The notes under the pieces were generated by a model. The model saw only the letters and a program-made list of their open reading frames with translations. It was not told the DNA's origin and did no database searches. Below are positions 1 through 9,131 of a stretch of 64,000 bases of DNA, piece after piece. This stretch comes from Hyphomicrobiaceae bacterium (GTDB lineage: Bacteria; Pseudomonadota; Alphaproteobacteria; Rhizobiales; Hyphomicrobiaceae), in NCBI GenBank assembly GCA_021730785.1, contig JAKFWF010000046.1, positions 1 to 64,000 on the forward strand. Reading direction: 5' to 3'. The position numbers were made by a program, and so were the translations under genes. Every line of letters starts with the position of its first letter. Position 1 is the stretch's first letter.

Positions 1-617
1 TGCCGCCACGCACGCGTGCCATGCGCTTGCGACCACGCTCCGCCATTCGTTAACGACGCAGTTGTCGACGAGGTTTGTGACCCAAAAGTGGCGTGCAAAA
101 TGGCAGCGTGGCGCGGGCGCAACAGGCGGCGGCTGTGGGCAAGTGTCCCGTCGCTGAAGTTCGCCACCACGAGCAGCAAGATCGAATGCAAACTTCGGCC
201 AAATACGCGGCTCTAGATTCATCTCGATTCAGCGAGCTGCCAGTGTGACTTCTTTTCCCAAGGTCCTTTCGAACGGGCGGTAAGTTCAGAGGAACTCACG
301 AAACGCCACATGAATGCGCGTCGCCAGGGGAAGCAGCTGCGAAAGCAGTGGCAAAGTTAGCGTGTGTGCCTTGGTCAAGTTGCGGAAACGATGGCCCACA
401 GCCGCACCGGCGAAAGCGCACGCGGCCACGCATGCCCAAGCATTGCGCCGTACCGAAGCTGCTGCGTCGTTCTGTCCACAGCGCCGTGACGAGCAGGTAT
501 TATGCTGCAACGCCCGCGAATGCGCCGCCACTATTCATGTGCCAGCCACCGCGACGCCGGAATTGCATCGTTACTCGTCAGGGCTGTGAACGCCTGTAAA
601 CCGGGGCTGTGGAAACG
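1..617. other. Left-edge region without a recognisable gene
   Basis: Several short overlapping open frames occur on both strands, but none has a family motif or a convincing ribosome site and the frames contradict one another. The last part presumably carries the promoter of the DUF2939 gene that follows. No RNA gene or repeat was recognised. Confidence 0.5.
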
Positions 618-1232
618 ATGAACGTGCGACACCTGTTCGTGGTCGTGATGGTGGTCCTCACCTTGAGCGCGGGCTACGTCGCAAGCCCGTTCGTCGCCAT
701 GTGGAATTTGCGCGAGGCGATCAAGAGCAGTGATACCGCTGCCATCGACAGCCGCGTGGTGTGGCCGAGCGTGCGCGAGAGCCTGAAGGCATCGCTCGCC
801 AAGGAAGCCAACCTGCTGCCCTTCGCGGAGGCGGCTGGCGGGCAGGTGCGGCCCACCCTGTGGCAACGCATCAAGGGCACCTTCGGCGCCTCCATGCTGG
901 ACCGCTTCATCGAGACCTATGTGACGCCGGAAGGGTTGCCCAAGCTGTTCGACTACCGCCGGACGTGGAACGAAAGCATCAAGGGCGAAGTGCCGGAATC
1001 CGCGTCGCGCCTCGAGCGCGCCCGCCTGATCTGGTCCCGCGTCAAGCGCGCCGAGTTCCAGTCTCTGACGCGCCTCGAAATCGAGATGGTCGACCGCAAG
1101 GTTGCCGACCGCCGCATCATCAGCGTGATGGAGTTGGACGCCTTCACCTGGAAGCTCACGCACCTGCGCATCGTCACGATTGCCGCCAGCGAGCGCCTTG
1201 CCGACCTCGAGACGGCACCGGGCAAGTTGTGA
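618..1232 (+). CDS. DUF2939 family membrane-anchored protein
   Basis: A 204-residue protein with one hydrophobic N-terminal segment (about residues 4-24), then a soluble part. The stretch 'SPFVAMWNLREAIKSSD' followed by 'VVWPSVRESLKASL' is the hallmark of DUF2939: the membrane-proximal 'SPYxAxxxLrxAixxxD' and the 'vDfpaLResLk' region. DUF2939 proteins are uncharacterised and the function is unknown; the anchor suggests the inner membrane with most of the chain in the periplasm. A GTG nine bases upstream (609) is an alternative start; I prefer the ATG because the hydrophobic segment follows it directly. It stands alone, with a repeat-bearing gap downstream. Confidence 0.75.
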   Translation: MNVRHLFVVVMVVLTLSAGYVASPFVAMWNLREAIKSSDTAAIDSRVVWPSVRESLKASLAKEANLLPFAEAAGGQVRPTLWQRIKGTFGASMLDRFIETYVTPEGLPKLFDYRRTWNESIKGEVPESASRLERARLIWSRVKRAEFQSLTRLEIEMVDRKVADRRIISVMELDAFTWKLTHLRIVTIAASERLADLETAPGKL

Positions 1233-1328
1233 CCCGGTTGGTCGGCGGTAGCCGGTCCAGGGTCGTTGACCCATACGCGCTACCTTAAATATCGCTTGAG
1301 CCTTTTTGCTGCTGCCAACTCTCTCCCT

Positions 1329-1453
1329 TGTCGTCATGGCCGCCTCCGCGGCCAAGACGAGAAATTGGAGCGTATGATCCGCACAGCTATGTTTTTCAGT
1401 TGCTGCAATTCCTGCGTAATTCGAACGCCGAATCACTTGTGTGAATGCGGTAG
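1329..1453. mobile_element. Partial copy of a MITE-like element
   Basis: Read on the minus strand from 1453, the sequence begins CTACCGCATTCACACAAG and closely follows the left part of the intact 325-bp element at 34368-34692, which begins CTATGGCATTCACACAAG. The similarity continues through the shared 'CGGCG' and 'ATTGCAGC' blocks to a palindromic core (CTCGTCTTGGCCGCGGAGG, about 1334-1361 on the complement) and fades near 1329. I could not find the opposite terminal repeat or a target duplication of the flanking CCTTGAGGG, so this copy is probably truncated. Inferred from similarity within the window only. Confidence 0.6.
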
Positions 1454-1638
1454 CCTTGAGGGAGTGTCCATCATGTGCGCCATGTGAGCGCGTAGGGGGC
1501 GTTGACCTGTCGACCTGGGGCGGTAGTGTGCGCCGGGGTGCCGATGCGGGATCTGATCTGAGCGAGTGACAAGCGCCGTCATCACCGCTACCGCACACAA
1601 GCACTTCCCGATTTGACCCAACAGCGCTCGAGCGACGC

Positions 1639-2064
1639 ATGAACCAGAACCTGATGATCTTGCCGGTGTTCGCGCAGGTGCTCCTCACCCTCGGCGTGAT
1701 GAGCGTGATGGGCGCCCGGCGGCGCACCGCACTGCAAACGAAAGCAACACGCATGAAGGACATCGCGCTTGGCCAGGATGCCTGGCCCGAGGACGCGATG
1801 AAGGCCGCCAACAACTACAAGAATTTGTTCGAGATGCCGGTGCTGTTCTTTGCCGCCTGCGCCTTCGCCATGATCACGAAGTCGGTCGATGTGACGCTGC
1901 TCGCGCTGGCGTTCCTGTTTGTCGCCGCACGCATCGTCCATTCGACGATCCACCTGGGTACCAATCCGGTGATGCCGCGCGCCTATGCATTTTTTTCCAG
2001 CGTGCTGATCGTCCTTGCCATGTGGATCTTGATCGTCGTGCGCGTCCTGTCAACGGGGACATGA
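1639..2064 (+). CDS. MAPEG family membrane protein
   Basis: A 141-residue protein with four predicted membrane segments. The central 'AANNYKNLFEMPVLFFAAC' matches the MAPEG signature (membrane-associated proteins in eicosanoid and glutathione metabolism), in which the N-x-x-E-x-P segment lines the glutathione site. Late in the chain, 'AARIVHSTIHLGTN' matches the R-hx-H-h motif of the fourth-helix region. Bacterial members are mostly uncharacterised; some show glutathione transferase activity. The stop is immediately followed by the start of the RsmB-like gene (2066), so the two are probably co-transcribed. Confidence 0.85.
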   Translation: MNQNLMILPVFAQVLLTLGVMSVMGARRRTALQTKATRMKDIALGQDAWPEDAMKAANNYKNLFEMPVLFFAACAFAMITKSVDVTLLALAFLFVAARIVHSTIHLGTNPVMPRAYAFFSSVLIVLAMWILIVVRVLSTGT

Positions 2065-2065
2065 C

Positions 2066-3364
2066 ATGCAGCCCGGCGCCCGCCTCGCTGCAGCAATCGA
2101 GATCCTGGACGAGGTCGAACTCCGCCATCGCCCGGTTGCATCCACGCTCGCCGACTGGGGCAAGGCGCATCGATTTGCCGGCTCCGGCGATCGCGCGGCA
2201 ATTGGTAATCTGGTGTACGATGTTCATCGACGCAAGCTGTCGCTGGCCGCTCAGATGGGGGCCGACACGTCGCGCGCCCTGGTCCTCGGCGCGGCCGGTC
2301 GCGCTCTTGCCTTGGCGCCCGCAGCCATTGAGGCTGCCTGCGATGGCGGCCCGCATGCGCCGGCATCGCTGACCAGGAGTGAGAGCGAGGGTCTGACCCG
2401 CACGCTCGACCAGACGTTGCCCGGCCACGTCCACGGCGACGTCCCGGAGTGGCTGTGGCCGAGTTTCGAGCGATCGTTCGGTGATCGCGCAGCGGCTGAA
2501 GGTCAAGCGCTCGCCCGTCGTGCGACTGTTGACCTGCGCGTCAACACCATGAAAGCCACCCGGGAAAAGGTGCTGAAGGCGCTGGCCGGGCACGGCGCCA
2601 TCGCCACTCCCTTGGCCACCCTTGGCGTGCGGCTGCCCGCGCCCGAAGGCCCGGGTCGTACCCCCAACGTGGAAGCCGACGCTGCCCATGGCAAGGGCTG
2701 GTTCGAGGTGCAGGACGAGGGCAGCCAGATCGCCGCCGCCTTGAGCGGTGCTGGTCCCCGCCAACAGGTGATGGACCTCTGTGCGGGTGCCGGCGGCAAG
2801 ACGCTCGCGATGGCGGCCGCGATGCACAACACCGGCCAGATCTATGCCTATGACAGCGACAAGGGTCAGCTGCGGCCGATCTTCGAGCGCCTGAAGCGGG
2901 CGGGCGTGCGCAACGCTCAGGTCATGAACGCCGGCAACAGGGTTGAGCTTGATACAATCGCCGGCCGCTTCGACGTGGTGCTGGTAGATGCGCCTTGCAC
3001 GGGCTCCGGCACCTGGCGCCGCCGGCCCGATGCCAAGTGGCGGGTCACCCCGCAAAATCTGGCGCAGCGCGAAACCGACCAGCGCGACGTGCTCGACCTC
3101 GCCCGCCCTCTCGTGAAGCCCGGCGGACGATTGGTCTACGTCACTTGCTCGGTGCTGCCCGAGGAAAACAGCGAGCAGGTGGCGCAGTTCCTCGGCCGCG
3201 CGCCCGAGTTCAGCATCGTGCCGACCGCGGTGGCCTGGACCGCGACGCTCGGCGGCGCCGCGCCTGCTTCCGCAGATGGCCGCCTCGACACGCTGTTGCT
3301 GACACCAGCCAGCCACATGACCGACGGCTTCTTCATCGCTATCTTGCAGCGGTCACCGGCATAG
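2066..3364 (+). CDS. RsmB/NOP family rRNA (cytosine-5) methyltransferase
   Basis: A 432-residue class I SAM-dependent methyltransferase of the RsmB/Sun group, which methylates C5 of cytosine in rRNA (E. coli RsmB: 16S C967). The N-terminal ~150 residues ('LDEVELRHRPVASTLADW', 'GDRAAIGNLVYDV') look like the NusB-like helical domain. The catalytic half has motif I 'MDLCAGAGGKTLAMAA', motif IV 'VLVDAPCTGSGTWRRRPD' and motif VI 'YVTCSVLPEENSEQV', whose PC and TC cysteines are the release and nucleophile residues. Which C it modifies cannot be told from sequence. It starts one base after the MAPEG stop. Confidence 0.9.
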   Translation: MQPGARLAAAIEILDEVELRHRPVASTLADWGKAHRFAGSGDRAAIGNLVYDVHRRKLSLAAQMGADTSRALVLGAAGRALALAPAAIEAACDGGPHAPASLTRSESEGLTRTLDQTLPGHVHGDVPEWLWPSFERSFGDRAAAEGQALARRATVDLRVNTMKATREKVLKALAGHGAIATPLATLGVRLPAPEGPGRTPNVEADAAHGKGWFEVQDEGSQIAAALSGAGPRQQVMDLCAGAGGKTLAMAAAMHNTGQIYAYDSDKGQLRPIFERLKRAGVRNAQVMNAGNRVELDTIAGRFDVVLVDAPCTGSGTWRRRPDAKWRVTPQNLAQRETDQRDVLDLARPLVKPGGRLVYVTCSVLPEENSEQVAQFLGRAPEFSIVPTAVAWTATLGGAAPASADGRLDTLLLTPASHMTDGFFIAILQRSPA

Positions 3365-3428
3365 ACGAACCGGAAGGTGCGGCGAAGGCCAGGAGCAGCC
3401 AGCATCGCGCAACGAAACCATGCCGGCC

Positions 3429-4505
3429 CTACAGCCAGCCCATCAGTTCGCGTCGCACCACGTGCTCGATGACGCGCAAACCTTCGTCACTGTCGTTCAG
3501 ACAAGGCACATAGGCGAACTTCTCGCCGCCGTTGTGCAGGAAGATCTCGCGGTTCTCCACGTCGAGTTCCTCCAGCGTCTCCAGGCAGTCGGCGGTGAAG
3601 CCCGGCGCCACCATGGCCAGCGACTTGACACCCTGCTTGGCCAGTTCCTCCACGGTCACGTCGGTGTAGGGCTGCAGCCAGGGATCGTTGCCGAACCGCG
3701 ACTGAAACGTGACCCGGTAGCGCTCCTTCGGCCAGCCCAGTGCTTCCCGCAGCAGGCGCCCCGTTTTCAAACACTGGCAATGGTAGGGATCGCCTTTCAG
3801 GAGGTACTTCATCGGCATGCCGTGGAACGTCGCCATCAGCACCTCGGGCTCGAAATCGAGTGTCTTCAAGTGCGTGCGGATGGAAGCCGCCAAGGCATCG
3901 ATGTAGACCGGCTCGTCGGCCCAGGCCGGCGCCACCCGCACATAGGGCTGCCAGCGCATTTTCATGAGCGCGCGGAATGCCTGATCGGCGGCCGTCGCCG
4001 TGGTTGCCGCCGCGTAATGGGGATACATCGGCACCAGCAGGATACGGTCGCAGCCTTGCTCCTGCAGCGCCAGGATGCGGCTTTCCGTCGAGGGGTTGGC
4101 ATAGCGCATGCCCCAGTCGACGACGATGCGATCGTCACGCTGGAAAACGGCCGCGAGTTTTTCGGCCTGCGAGCGGGTGATCGTCTTCAGCGGACCTTCG
4201 TTGCGCTCCTTGTTCCAGATCGTGTCGTAGTCGCGACCCTTGCGGCTCGGCCGCGTGGTCAAAATGATGCCGTTCAGGAGCGGCCACCAAACCAGCCGCG
4301 ACACCTCGATCACCCGGCGGTCAGACAGAAACTCCTTCAGGTAGCGGCGCATGGACCAGTAGTCGGTCGCGTCAGGCGTGCCGAGGTTCAGCAGCAGCAC
4401 GCCGACGCGGCCGAGCTTCACCTGCGGGTGCCCAACCGGCCAGTGTTCGGCCGCTGCAGCAGGGCGCGGCTTCTCGAAGGCTGCAGGAGGTGGCATCTGG
4501 TTCAT
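3429..4505 (-). CDS. hemH: Ferrochelatase
   Basis: A 358-residue ferrochelatase, inserting Fe(II) into protoporphyrin IX in the last step of protohaem synthesis. Visible motifs are 'GVLLLNLGTPD' at the N-terminus, 'PMYPHYAAATT', 'ATFHGMP' (F-H-G-x-P, with the catalytic His), 'QSRFGNDPWLQPYTD' and 'PGFTADCLETLEEL' near the C-terminus. The 'GDPYHCQC' cysteines fit the proteobacterial type with possible cluster ligands. A longer frame reaches 4619, but the ATG at 4505 places the conserved 'VGVLLLNLG' at the usual distance. It is convergent with the RsmB-like gene and divergent from the O-antigen ligase gene. Confidence 0.95.
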   Translation of the reverse strand: MNQMPPPAAFEKPRPAAAAEHWPVGHPQVKLGRVGVLLLNLGTPDATDYWSMRRYLKEFLSDRRVIEVSRLVWWPLLNGIILTTRPSRKGRDYDTIWNKERNEGPLKTITRSQAEKLAAVFQRDDRIVVDWGMRYANPSTESRILALQEQGCDRILLVPMYPHYAAATTATAADQAFRALMKMRWQPYVRVAPAWADEPVYIDALAASIRTHLKTLDFEPEVLMATFHGMPMKYLLKGDPYHCQCLKTGRLLREALGWPKERYRVTFQSRFGNDPWLQPYTDVTVEELAKQGVKSLAMVAPGFTADCLETLEELDVENREIFLHNGGEKFAYVPCLNDSDEGLRVIEHVVRRELMGWL

Positions 4506-4886
4506 CGAAGATCCCAAAACAGTCAAGATCATAACGACTGAAGCGTGGCGCTGGATCAAGCGTGAAAAGCGGGTCAACTTGACCCATGCCGCACGTCGGC
4601 CGCGATTGTGGCGTTGCACACGTTGGCCATCCTTCGCAGCTCACCCGGCCGGAACTTGCAAAACAACACCACACTGGTAACGCTATGATTCCAATGTTGC
4701 TTTCGTCACCACCGATCATCTCGCGAGACGCAGCATGTGGGGCGCACTTCGGGGACAGGAAAGGTGTTCGGAAATCCCACAAATGGCTGACGCGAATGGG
4801 TAGGAACTGGCACGGCACTTCACTATAAGCTGCACGTGACGAGAAGACTGCAACACCGATCAAGAGCCGGGGAACTTCGACCGCCG
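4506..4886. other. Divergent intergenic region hemH / O-antigen ligase
   Basis: About 380 bases between two divergent genes; it should hold both promoters. I see no gene, riboswitch or clear operator. A 'TTGCAA' followed 16 bases later by 'TAACGCTAT' near 4657-4686 could be a sigma70 promoter on the plus strand, but the match is weak. Confidence 0.4.
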
Positions 4887-6188
4887 ATGGATATTCGCCG
4901 CTGGTTCGCGCCCGAAGTGTGGCGCCTCGACCGCCCAAGCTGGGCCCTGGCGATTGTCACAACAGCGGCGACGCTCGTCTACCTGACCACCTCCTGGATG
5001 GCGGTTGGCACGTTCGTCGCGGTCGGCGGTACGTTCGTGCTGCTGGCGTGGCGCCGCCAGTACGACTTCGCCCAGGGTCCGCTGCCGACCTGGCTGGCAG
5101 CCGGGCTGCTGCTGAGCGCCTACATCCTCGTTTCGGTCGCCTGGAGCCGCGATCCCCCGACGACGCTGTTCATTGCCCTGCTGATTGCAGCCCTGCTCAC
5201 TGCGACGCTGCTGGTACAGCGGGCGGCCGCGAGCGTACCGCTGCACTGGCTCGAACACACCACGCGCAGCCTGCTCGTCGCCGCGATCCTCGGTCTGATC
5301 TTTGCCCTGATCGAGGAGGCGAGCGGGCACGGCCTCAAACGCCTGATCTACTGGCCGGTGCGCGCCGCGAAACTGAACGACGGATCGCTGACTTTCGATC
5401 CCACGACCAAGGTTCTCATCAACGACTACGTGACCAACTGGAACATGCCTCCGCTCGCCTTCCTGCTGTGGCCGATCTTGCTGATCTGCGACTGCCAGCT
5501 GCGCGGGCGCGACCGCACCTATACCAAGGCGGTCATTCTGACGGCTGGCGTGGCGACCATCTTTCTCTCCCGGCACTGGACATCCATGGCAGCGATCGTG
5601 GCTGCCTGCGCCGTGTTCGGGTTGGCACTCCTGCGGCAGCGCTACCTCACCCGTTTGCTCCAAGTGCTGTGGGTCGCGAGTTTTGTCGTGGCAATCCCCC
5701 TGGCAACGGCCGGCCTCGCCAACGACTGGCATCTCGACCAGCGCCTGAAATCCTCGTTCCGCGCGCGCGTCATTCTATGGTCGGTGACCGCGGAGCGCTT
5801 CTGGCAAAACCCCGTCCTCGGCGTCGGCGCGGCGTCGACCAAGAAGTTGGACCACGAAACCTTCAGGCAGGCAGAACAGCCCGCCACCTTCGTTTATGCG
5901 CGGCGCACGGGACCACACGCCCACAATTTCCCGCTGCAGAGCCTGTATGAGCTCGGCATCATCGGCACACTGCTGTTTGCCGCCTTCGGGGTCGTGCTGA
6001 TCGAGGCGGCAGGTCGAACAGAGCAGCGATTGCGGCCCTATCTGCTCGGCGCCCTCACCACCGTCTGGATCATGGGGCTGTCGAGCTTCGGGTTGTTCGA
6101 AGCCTGGTTTCTCGGCAGTTTTGCCATGACGGCATTCGCCGCGATCGTCGGTTGCAGCTACCGCCGCCGACTGTCGGCAGACGACTGA
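4887..6188 (+). CDS. O-antigen ligase-like (Wzy/WaaL superfamily) membrane protein
   Basis: A 433-residue polytopic protein of about ten or eleven membrane segments. The large loop contains 'RRTGPHAHNFPLQSLYELG', the R-x-x-x-x-H-x-H-N...ELG pattern of the Wzy_C/O-antigen ligase domain, in which the histidine is catalytic. Relatives join O-polysaccharide to lipid A core or polymerise repeat units on the periplasmic side. No glycosyltransferase or Wzx flippase gene is adjacent, so ligase and polymerase roles cannot be separated. The ATG at 4887 is preferred; a GTG at 4836 would add 17 residues rich in Arg. Confidence 0.85.
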   Translation: MDIRRWFAPEVWRLDRPSWALAIVTTAATLVYLTTSWMAVGTFVAVGGTFVLLAWRRQYDFAQGPLPTWLAAGLLLSAYILVSVAWSRDPPTTLFIALLIAALLTATLLVQRAAASVPLHWLEHTTRSLLVAAILGLIFALIEEASGHGLKRLIYWPVRAAKLNDGSLTFDPTTKVLINDYVTNWNMPPLAFLLWPILLICDCQLRGRDRTYTKAVILTAGVATIFLSRHWTSMAAIVAACAVFGLALLRQRYLTRLLQVLWVASFVVAIPLATAGLANDWHLDQRLKSSFRARVILWSVTAERFWQNPVLGVGAASTKKLDHETFRQAEQPATFVYARRTGPHAHNFPLQSLYELGIIGTLLFAAFGVVLIEAAGRTEQRLRPYLLGALTTVWIMGLSSFGLFEAWFLGSFAMTAFAAIVGCSYRRRLSADD

Positions 6189-7115
6189 TCAGTGCACGGT
6201 CCTGTCGGACTGCATGAGGCGCAGCGCTCGTGCACTCGACCAGTAGACTTCGAGGCGCCGGCACAGGCCGCCGGTGCCGGCAGCGAGCAGGCGTTCGCCG
6301 CGCACCCGGGCTTCGGCCTGCAGGACCGCGCTGTGTGCGCCGACGTACCGCCCCACGTCGGCAAGCACGACTTTCGTCAGCGCCTGCGTCCGGGCAAACT
6401 CAAGCAGCAAGCCGAGATCGCGCGCCTCCCCGGTCAGTTGCGAAATGATGCGCGCCTCTTCGATCCGCGCCGCGCACTGGGCCGGCCACGCCGCTTCCAC
6501 CAGTTGCATATGGCGCCAGTGCAGCTGCACCGACTTGCGCCACTCGTGCAGCGCCTCGCCATCATCGCCGGCGAATGCGGGCGCGAAGGCTTCGCGGCAC
6601 GCCTCGAGACTGGTGCCGAGCCCGGCAGTCTGGAGCGATTGGGCCGAGTCGGCTGCGCCGTCGAAGGGCACGTCGGCAAGGCGGTCACGCACGGTCTGCA
6701 ACGCCAAACTCTGCGCTATCCATCGTCCCGCCGCATCATCTGGCACCATTGCCGCGTCACGTGCCGTGTCGAGAGCCCGCTTAAGTTTCGCCACGGTCAA
6801 CGCCTTGATCGACTGATCGGCGTGCAACTTGGTGATCGTCTGCTGCAGCACATCGAGATCACGCCGGCCCGACAGTGTGCGGCCTGCATCGCGCAGGGCG
6901 ATGTTCAACTCCCGGAATGTCGCATCGCCAAGGTTCGGCCGGAAAAATCGCAACAGCGCGCGGGTCTTCTTGATGGTCTTGCGCGTCGCGTGGATGCTGA
7001 CCGCCGGCTCGGCGGACGCTGCCTCGAGTGTCGCCGCCGCCCGCTCCAGTTGCTCGGCACAAATACGGCGGAACCCAGTTTCCATAGTTTCAGTGAGCTT
7101 TAAGCGATAGGCCAT
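6189..7115 (-). CDS. CHAD domain-containing protein
   Basis: A 308-residue all-helical, Arg-rich protein. It opens with 'MAYRLKLTETMETGFRRI', typical for stand-alone CHAD proteins, followed by 'IHATRKTIKKTRALLRFF' (conserved His-x-x-Arg-Lys surface) and later 'LHEWRKSVQLHWRHMQLV', the second CHAD repeat. CHAD (conserved histidine alpha-helical domain) binds inorganic polyphosphate and can target proteins to polyphosphate granules. No CYTH or phosphate gene sits next to it. A start at 7148 is open, but 7115 matches the family beginning. It converges on the O-antigen ligase gene with no gap. Confidence 0.88.
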   Translation of the reverse strand: MAYRLKLTETMETGFRRICAEQLERAAATLEAASAEPAVSIHATRKTIKKTRALLRFFRPNLGDATFRELNIALRDAGRTLSGRRDLDVLQQTITKLHADQSIKALTVAKLKRALDTARDAAMVPDDAAGRWIAQSLALQTVRDRLADVPFDGAADSAQSLQTAGLGTSLEACREAFAPAFAGDDGEALHEWRKSVQLHWRHMQLVEAAWPAQCAARIEEARIISQLTGEARDLGLLLEFARTQALTKVVLADVGRYVGAHSAVLQAEARVRGERLLAAGTGGLCRRLEVYWSSARALRLMQSDRTVH

Positions 7116-7246
7116 CTGCAAAAAATCCCATTGCAAGTGCGGGCGCAAAAAACGAAGAACGCAGCGGGCTCAGGCAAGCCTTGTCCACAGGCAACGAGCA
7201 TGCCTCGACCCGACTGCGTCTGCATCCTGGATGCGAAGCGAAATTT

Positions 7247-7888
7247 TCATTGCGATGACAGGGTTTTGGCGCGAGCGCCGTCCGCCCACGCGAGCCAGGC
7301 ACGAACGCGCGTTTCCGGATCGGGGTGAGTGATGAAGTCCGTGATCACGGCGGCACTATCGGCGCCGGCGGCAAATACCAGCGGTGCCCGCTCGATCGTG
7401 ATACCGGCAATGGCAACGAGCGGGATTGCGCCCATCCGCGCCTTCCACACGCCGATACGGTCGAGCCCCTGGGGCGCCCACTTCATGGCTTTGAGCTTCG
7501 TCTCCCAGATCGGACCGAGCGCGATGTAGTCGGGCTCGGCGGTCAGCGCCACGTCGAGTTCCTGCGGGCTGTGCGACGACAGGCCGATCCTGACGCCGTT
7601 GGCCTTCAAGCGGTCGAGGTCGGCAGCCGCCAGATCCTCCTGACCCAGGTGCACATAGTCGGCACCGGCGCCAAGTGCTGCCTGCCAATGATCGTTGACG
7701 ATCAGCTGGCAGTCATGGCGCGCACACACATCAAGGCTCTCGTCGATCTGCCGGGCGACCTCGGCGGCGCTCGCATCCTTGAGGCGTAATTGCACGGTCT
7801 TCAGTCCGAGCGGCACCAGCCGGCGCATCCAGCCGCTGTCCGGCACGATCGGATAGAACACGTCGAGGCCGGGTGCAGCTTGTCTCAC
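7247..7888 (-). CDS. thiE: Thiamine phosphate synthase
   Basis: A 213-residue TIM-barrel enzyme joining the thiazole phosphate and HMP-pyrophosphate moieties to thiamine monophosphate. Recognisable elements: '[10 protein letters not shown]' (after strand 1), '[25 protein letters not shown]' region (quoted in parts: '[10 protein letters not shown]', '[12 protein letters not shown]'), '[10 protein letters not shown]' and 'LVAIAGIT'. The pyrophosphate-binding 'S-x-H' loop is present. It begins with GTG overlapping the thiG stop by four bases (GTGA), so translation is coupled; last gene of thiSGE. Confidence 0.92.
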   Translation of the reverse strand: MRQAAPGLDVFYPIVPDSGWMRRLVPLGLKTVQLRLKDASAAEVARQIDESLDVCARHDCQLIVNDHWQAALGAGADYVHLGQEDLAAADLDRLKANGVRIGLSSHSPQELDVALTAEPDYIALGPIWETKLKAMKWAPQGLDRIGVWKARMGAIPLVAIAGITIERAPLVFAAGADSAAVITDFITHPDPETRVRAWLAWADGARAKTLSSQ

Positions 7889-8691
7889 GACGAGGCACCG
7901 AGGTCGAAGAACGGCGTGCCGGCAACCGGCGTCGAGGGAGCTGCCATGTCGCGCATTTCCATGAGACCTGCTTCATAGGCACTGCGGCCGGCCCGGATCG
8001 CCTCGGCAAAGGCCGCCGCCATGCGGGGCGGATCGCCGGCCTTGGCAATCGCGGTGTTGAGCAGAACCGCGTCGTAGCCGAGTTCCATGGCAGCCGCCGC
8101 ATGGGACGGCGCGCCGATGCCGGCATCGACCACCAGCGGGATGCCGGGGAAATAGTTGCGCATGGTCTTCAGGCCATAGGGATTGTTGAGCCCGCGGCCC
8201 GAGCCGATCGGCGCGCCCCAGGGCATGAGGACGTCACAGCCGGCTGCCAGCAACTTGTCGGCAGCGCCCAGATCTTCGGTGGTGTAGGGAAACACCTTGA
8301 ACCCATCCTTGGCCAGCACGGTTGCCGCCTCCACCAGCCCGAACAGGTCGGGCTGCAGCGTGTCGTCGTTGCCGATCACTTCCAGCTTGATCCAGTCGGT
8401 GCCAAACACCTCGCGGGCCATTTCCGCCGTGGTGATGGCTTCGCGCGCCGTGCGACAGCCGGCCGTATTGGGCAGTACTGTGACGCCGAGCGCCCGGATC
8501 AGCTCCCAAAAGCGCTGGCCGGTTTTGGCGCGCGCCGCTTCCCGCCGCAACGACACCGTGACGATGCCAGCGCCCGACGCCTTCACCGACTGGCTGAGGA
8601 TTTCCGGCGACGCGTAGAGCGCCGTGCCGATCAGCATGCGCGAAGCGAACGGTGTGCCGTAGAACGTCAACGGCTGGTCTGGGGCGATCAT
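7885..8691 (-). CDS. thiG: Thiazole synthase
   Basis: A 268-residue enzyme that forms thiazole phosphate from deoxyxylulose phosphate, dehydroglycine and the ThiS thiocarboxylate. Motifs: '[20 protein letters not shown]' region at the N-terminus, 'TVSLRRE', '[14 protein letters not shown]', catalytic Lys in '[12 protein letters not shown]', '[18 protein letters not shown]' and '[14 protein letters not shown]'. The frame is open to 8772, but the ATG at 8691 gives the usual start and leaves 37 bases after thiS. The middle gene of thiSGE. Confidence 0.95.
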   Translation of the reverse strand: MIAPDQPLTFYGTPFASRMLIGTALYASPEILSQSVKASGAGIVTVSLRREAARAKTGQRFWELIRALGVTVLPNTAGCRTAREAITTAEMAREVFGTDWIKLEVIGNDDTLQPDLFGLVEAATVLAKDGFKVFPYTTEDLGAADKLLAAGCDVLMPWGAPIGSGRGLNNPYGLKTMRNYFPGIPLVVDAGIGAPSHAAAAMELGYDAVLLNTAIAKAGDPPRMAAAFAEAIRAGRSAYEAGLMEMRDMAAPSTPVAGTPFFDLGASS

Positions 8692-8728
8692 CTCAAGGTC
8701 CGGTTTCGATGGCGCGGCGCGTGCTGCT

Positions 8729-8971
8729 TCACCCGCCCTGGCGTGGCGACACGATCTCGATCTGATCGCCATCCGTCAAGAGCGTGGTGGCGCGCAGGCG
8801 TTCGGGCACAAAATCGCCGTTGCGGGCGGTCGCGACCTTGGCATCGCCATAGCCGGCTTCAGTCAAGAGGGCGGCAAGGGTTACCGCGGTAGATAACCGC
8901 GCGGCGCCGTTGACGACGATAGTGCGGGCGCTGGCGGGCGCCGCAGCGGTGTGCTTGGTGAGGCTGTCCAT
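8729..8971 (-). CDS. thiS: ThiS sulfur carrier protein
   Basis: An 80-residue beta-grasp protein ending in '[10 protein letters not shown]'. The C-terminal Gly-Gly is adenylated by ThiF and converted to the thiocarboxylate that supplies thiazole sulfur. '[20 protein letters not shown]' is the usual ThiS core. The N-terminus is about 14 residues longer than many ThiS proteins, so an internal start is possible. First gene of thiSGE. No THI-box (TPP riboswitch) was recognised in the 160 bases upstream, and neither thiO, thiF nor thiC is nearby. Confidence 0.92.
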   Translation of the reverse strand: MDSLTKHTAAAPASARTIVVNGAARLSTAVTLAALLTEAGYGDAKVATARNGDFVPERLRATTLLTDGDQIEIVSPRQGG

Positions 8972-9131
8972 GCACCGACGCTAACCCGTCGCACCAGGGT
9001 TCGACAACCCCACGGCCTGCGCCGCGTTAACCACTCGTTCACCTCGTTTCGTCACTGTGCGGCCTCACAAAGGACCACGGTCTCTGGTCCTTGATTGTCG
9101 TCGTGCGTGCGGGACCTGTGGGAGGGCGTGA

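Noticed and set aside
1573-1605. CTACCGCACACAAGC as another MITE end
   Set aside because: Only part of the terminal repeat matches and the rest of the element is not there; too short to claim.
531-1814. 427-residue minus-strand frame across the DUF2939 and MAPEG genes
   Set aside because: It overlaps two genes with family motifs, a MITE remnant and an intergenic region, and has no recognisable domain.
1874-3316. 480-residue open frame opposite the RsmB-like gene
   Set aside because: It is an antisense shadow: the plus strand encodes all methyltransferase motifs and the minus frame has no family sign, only GC-driven openness.
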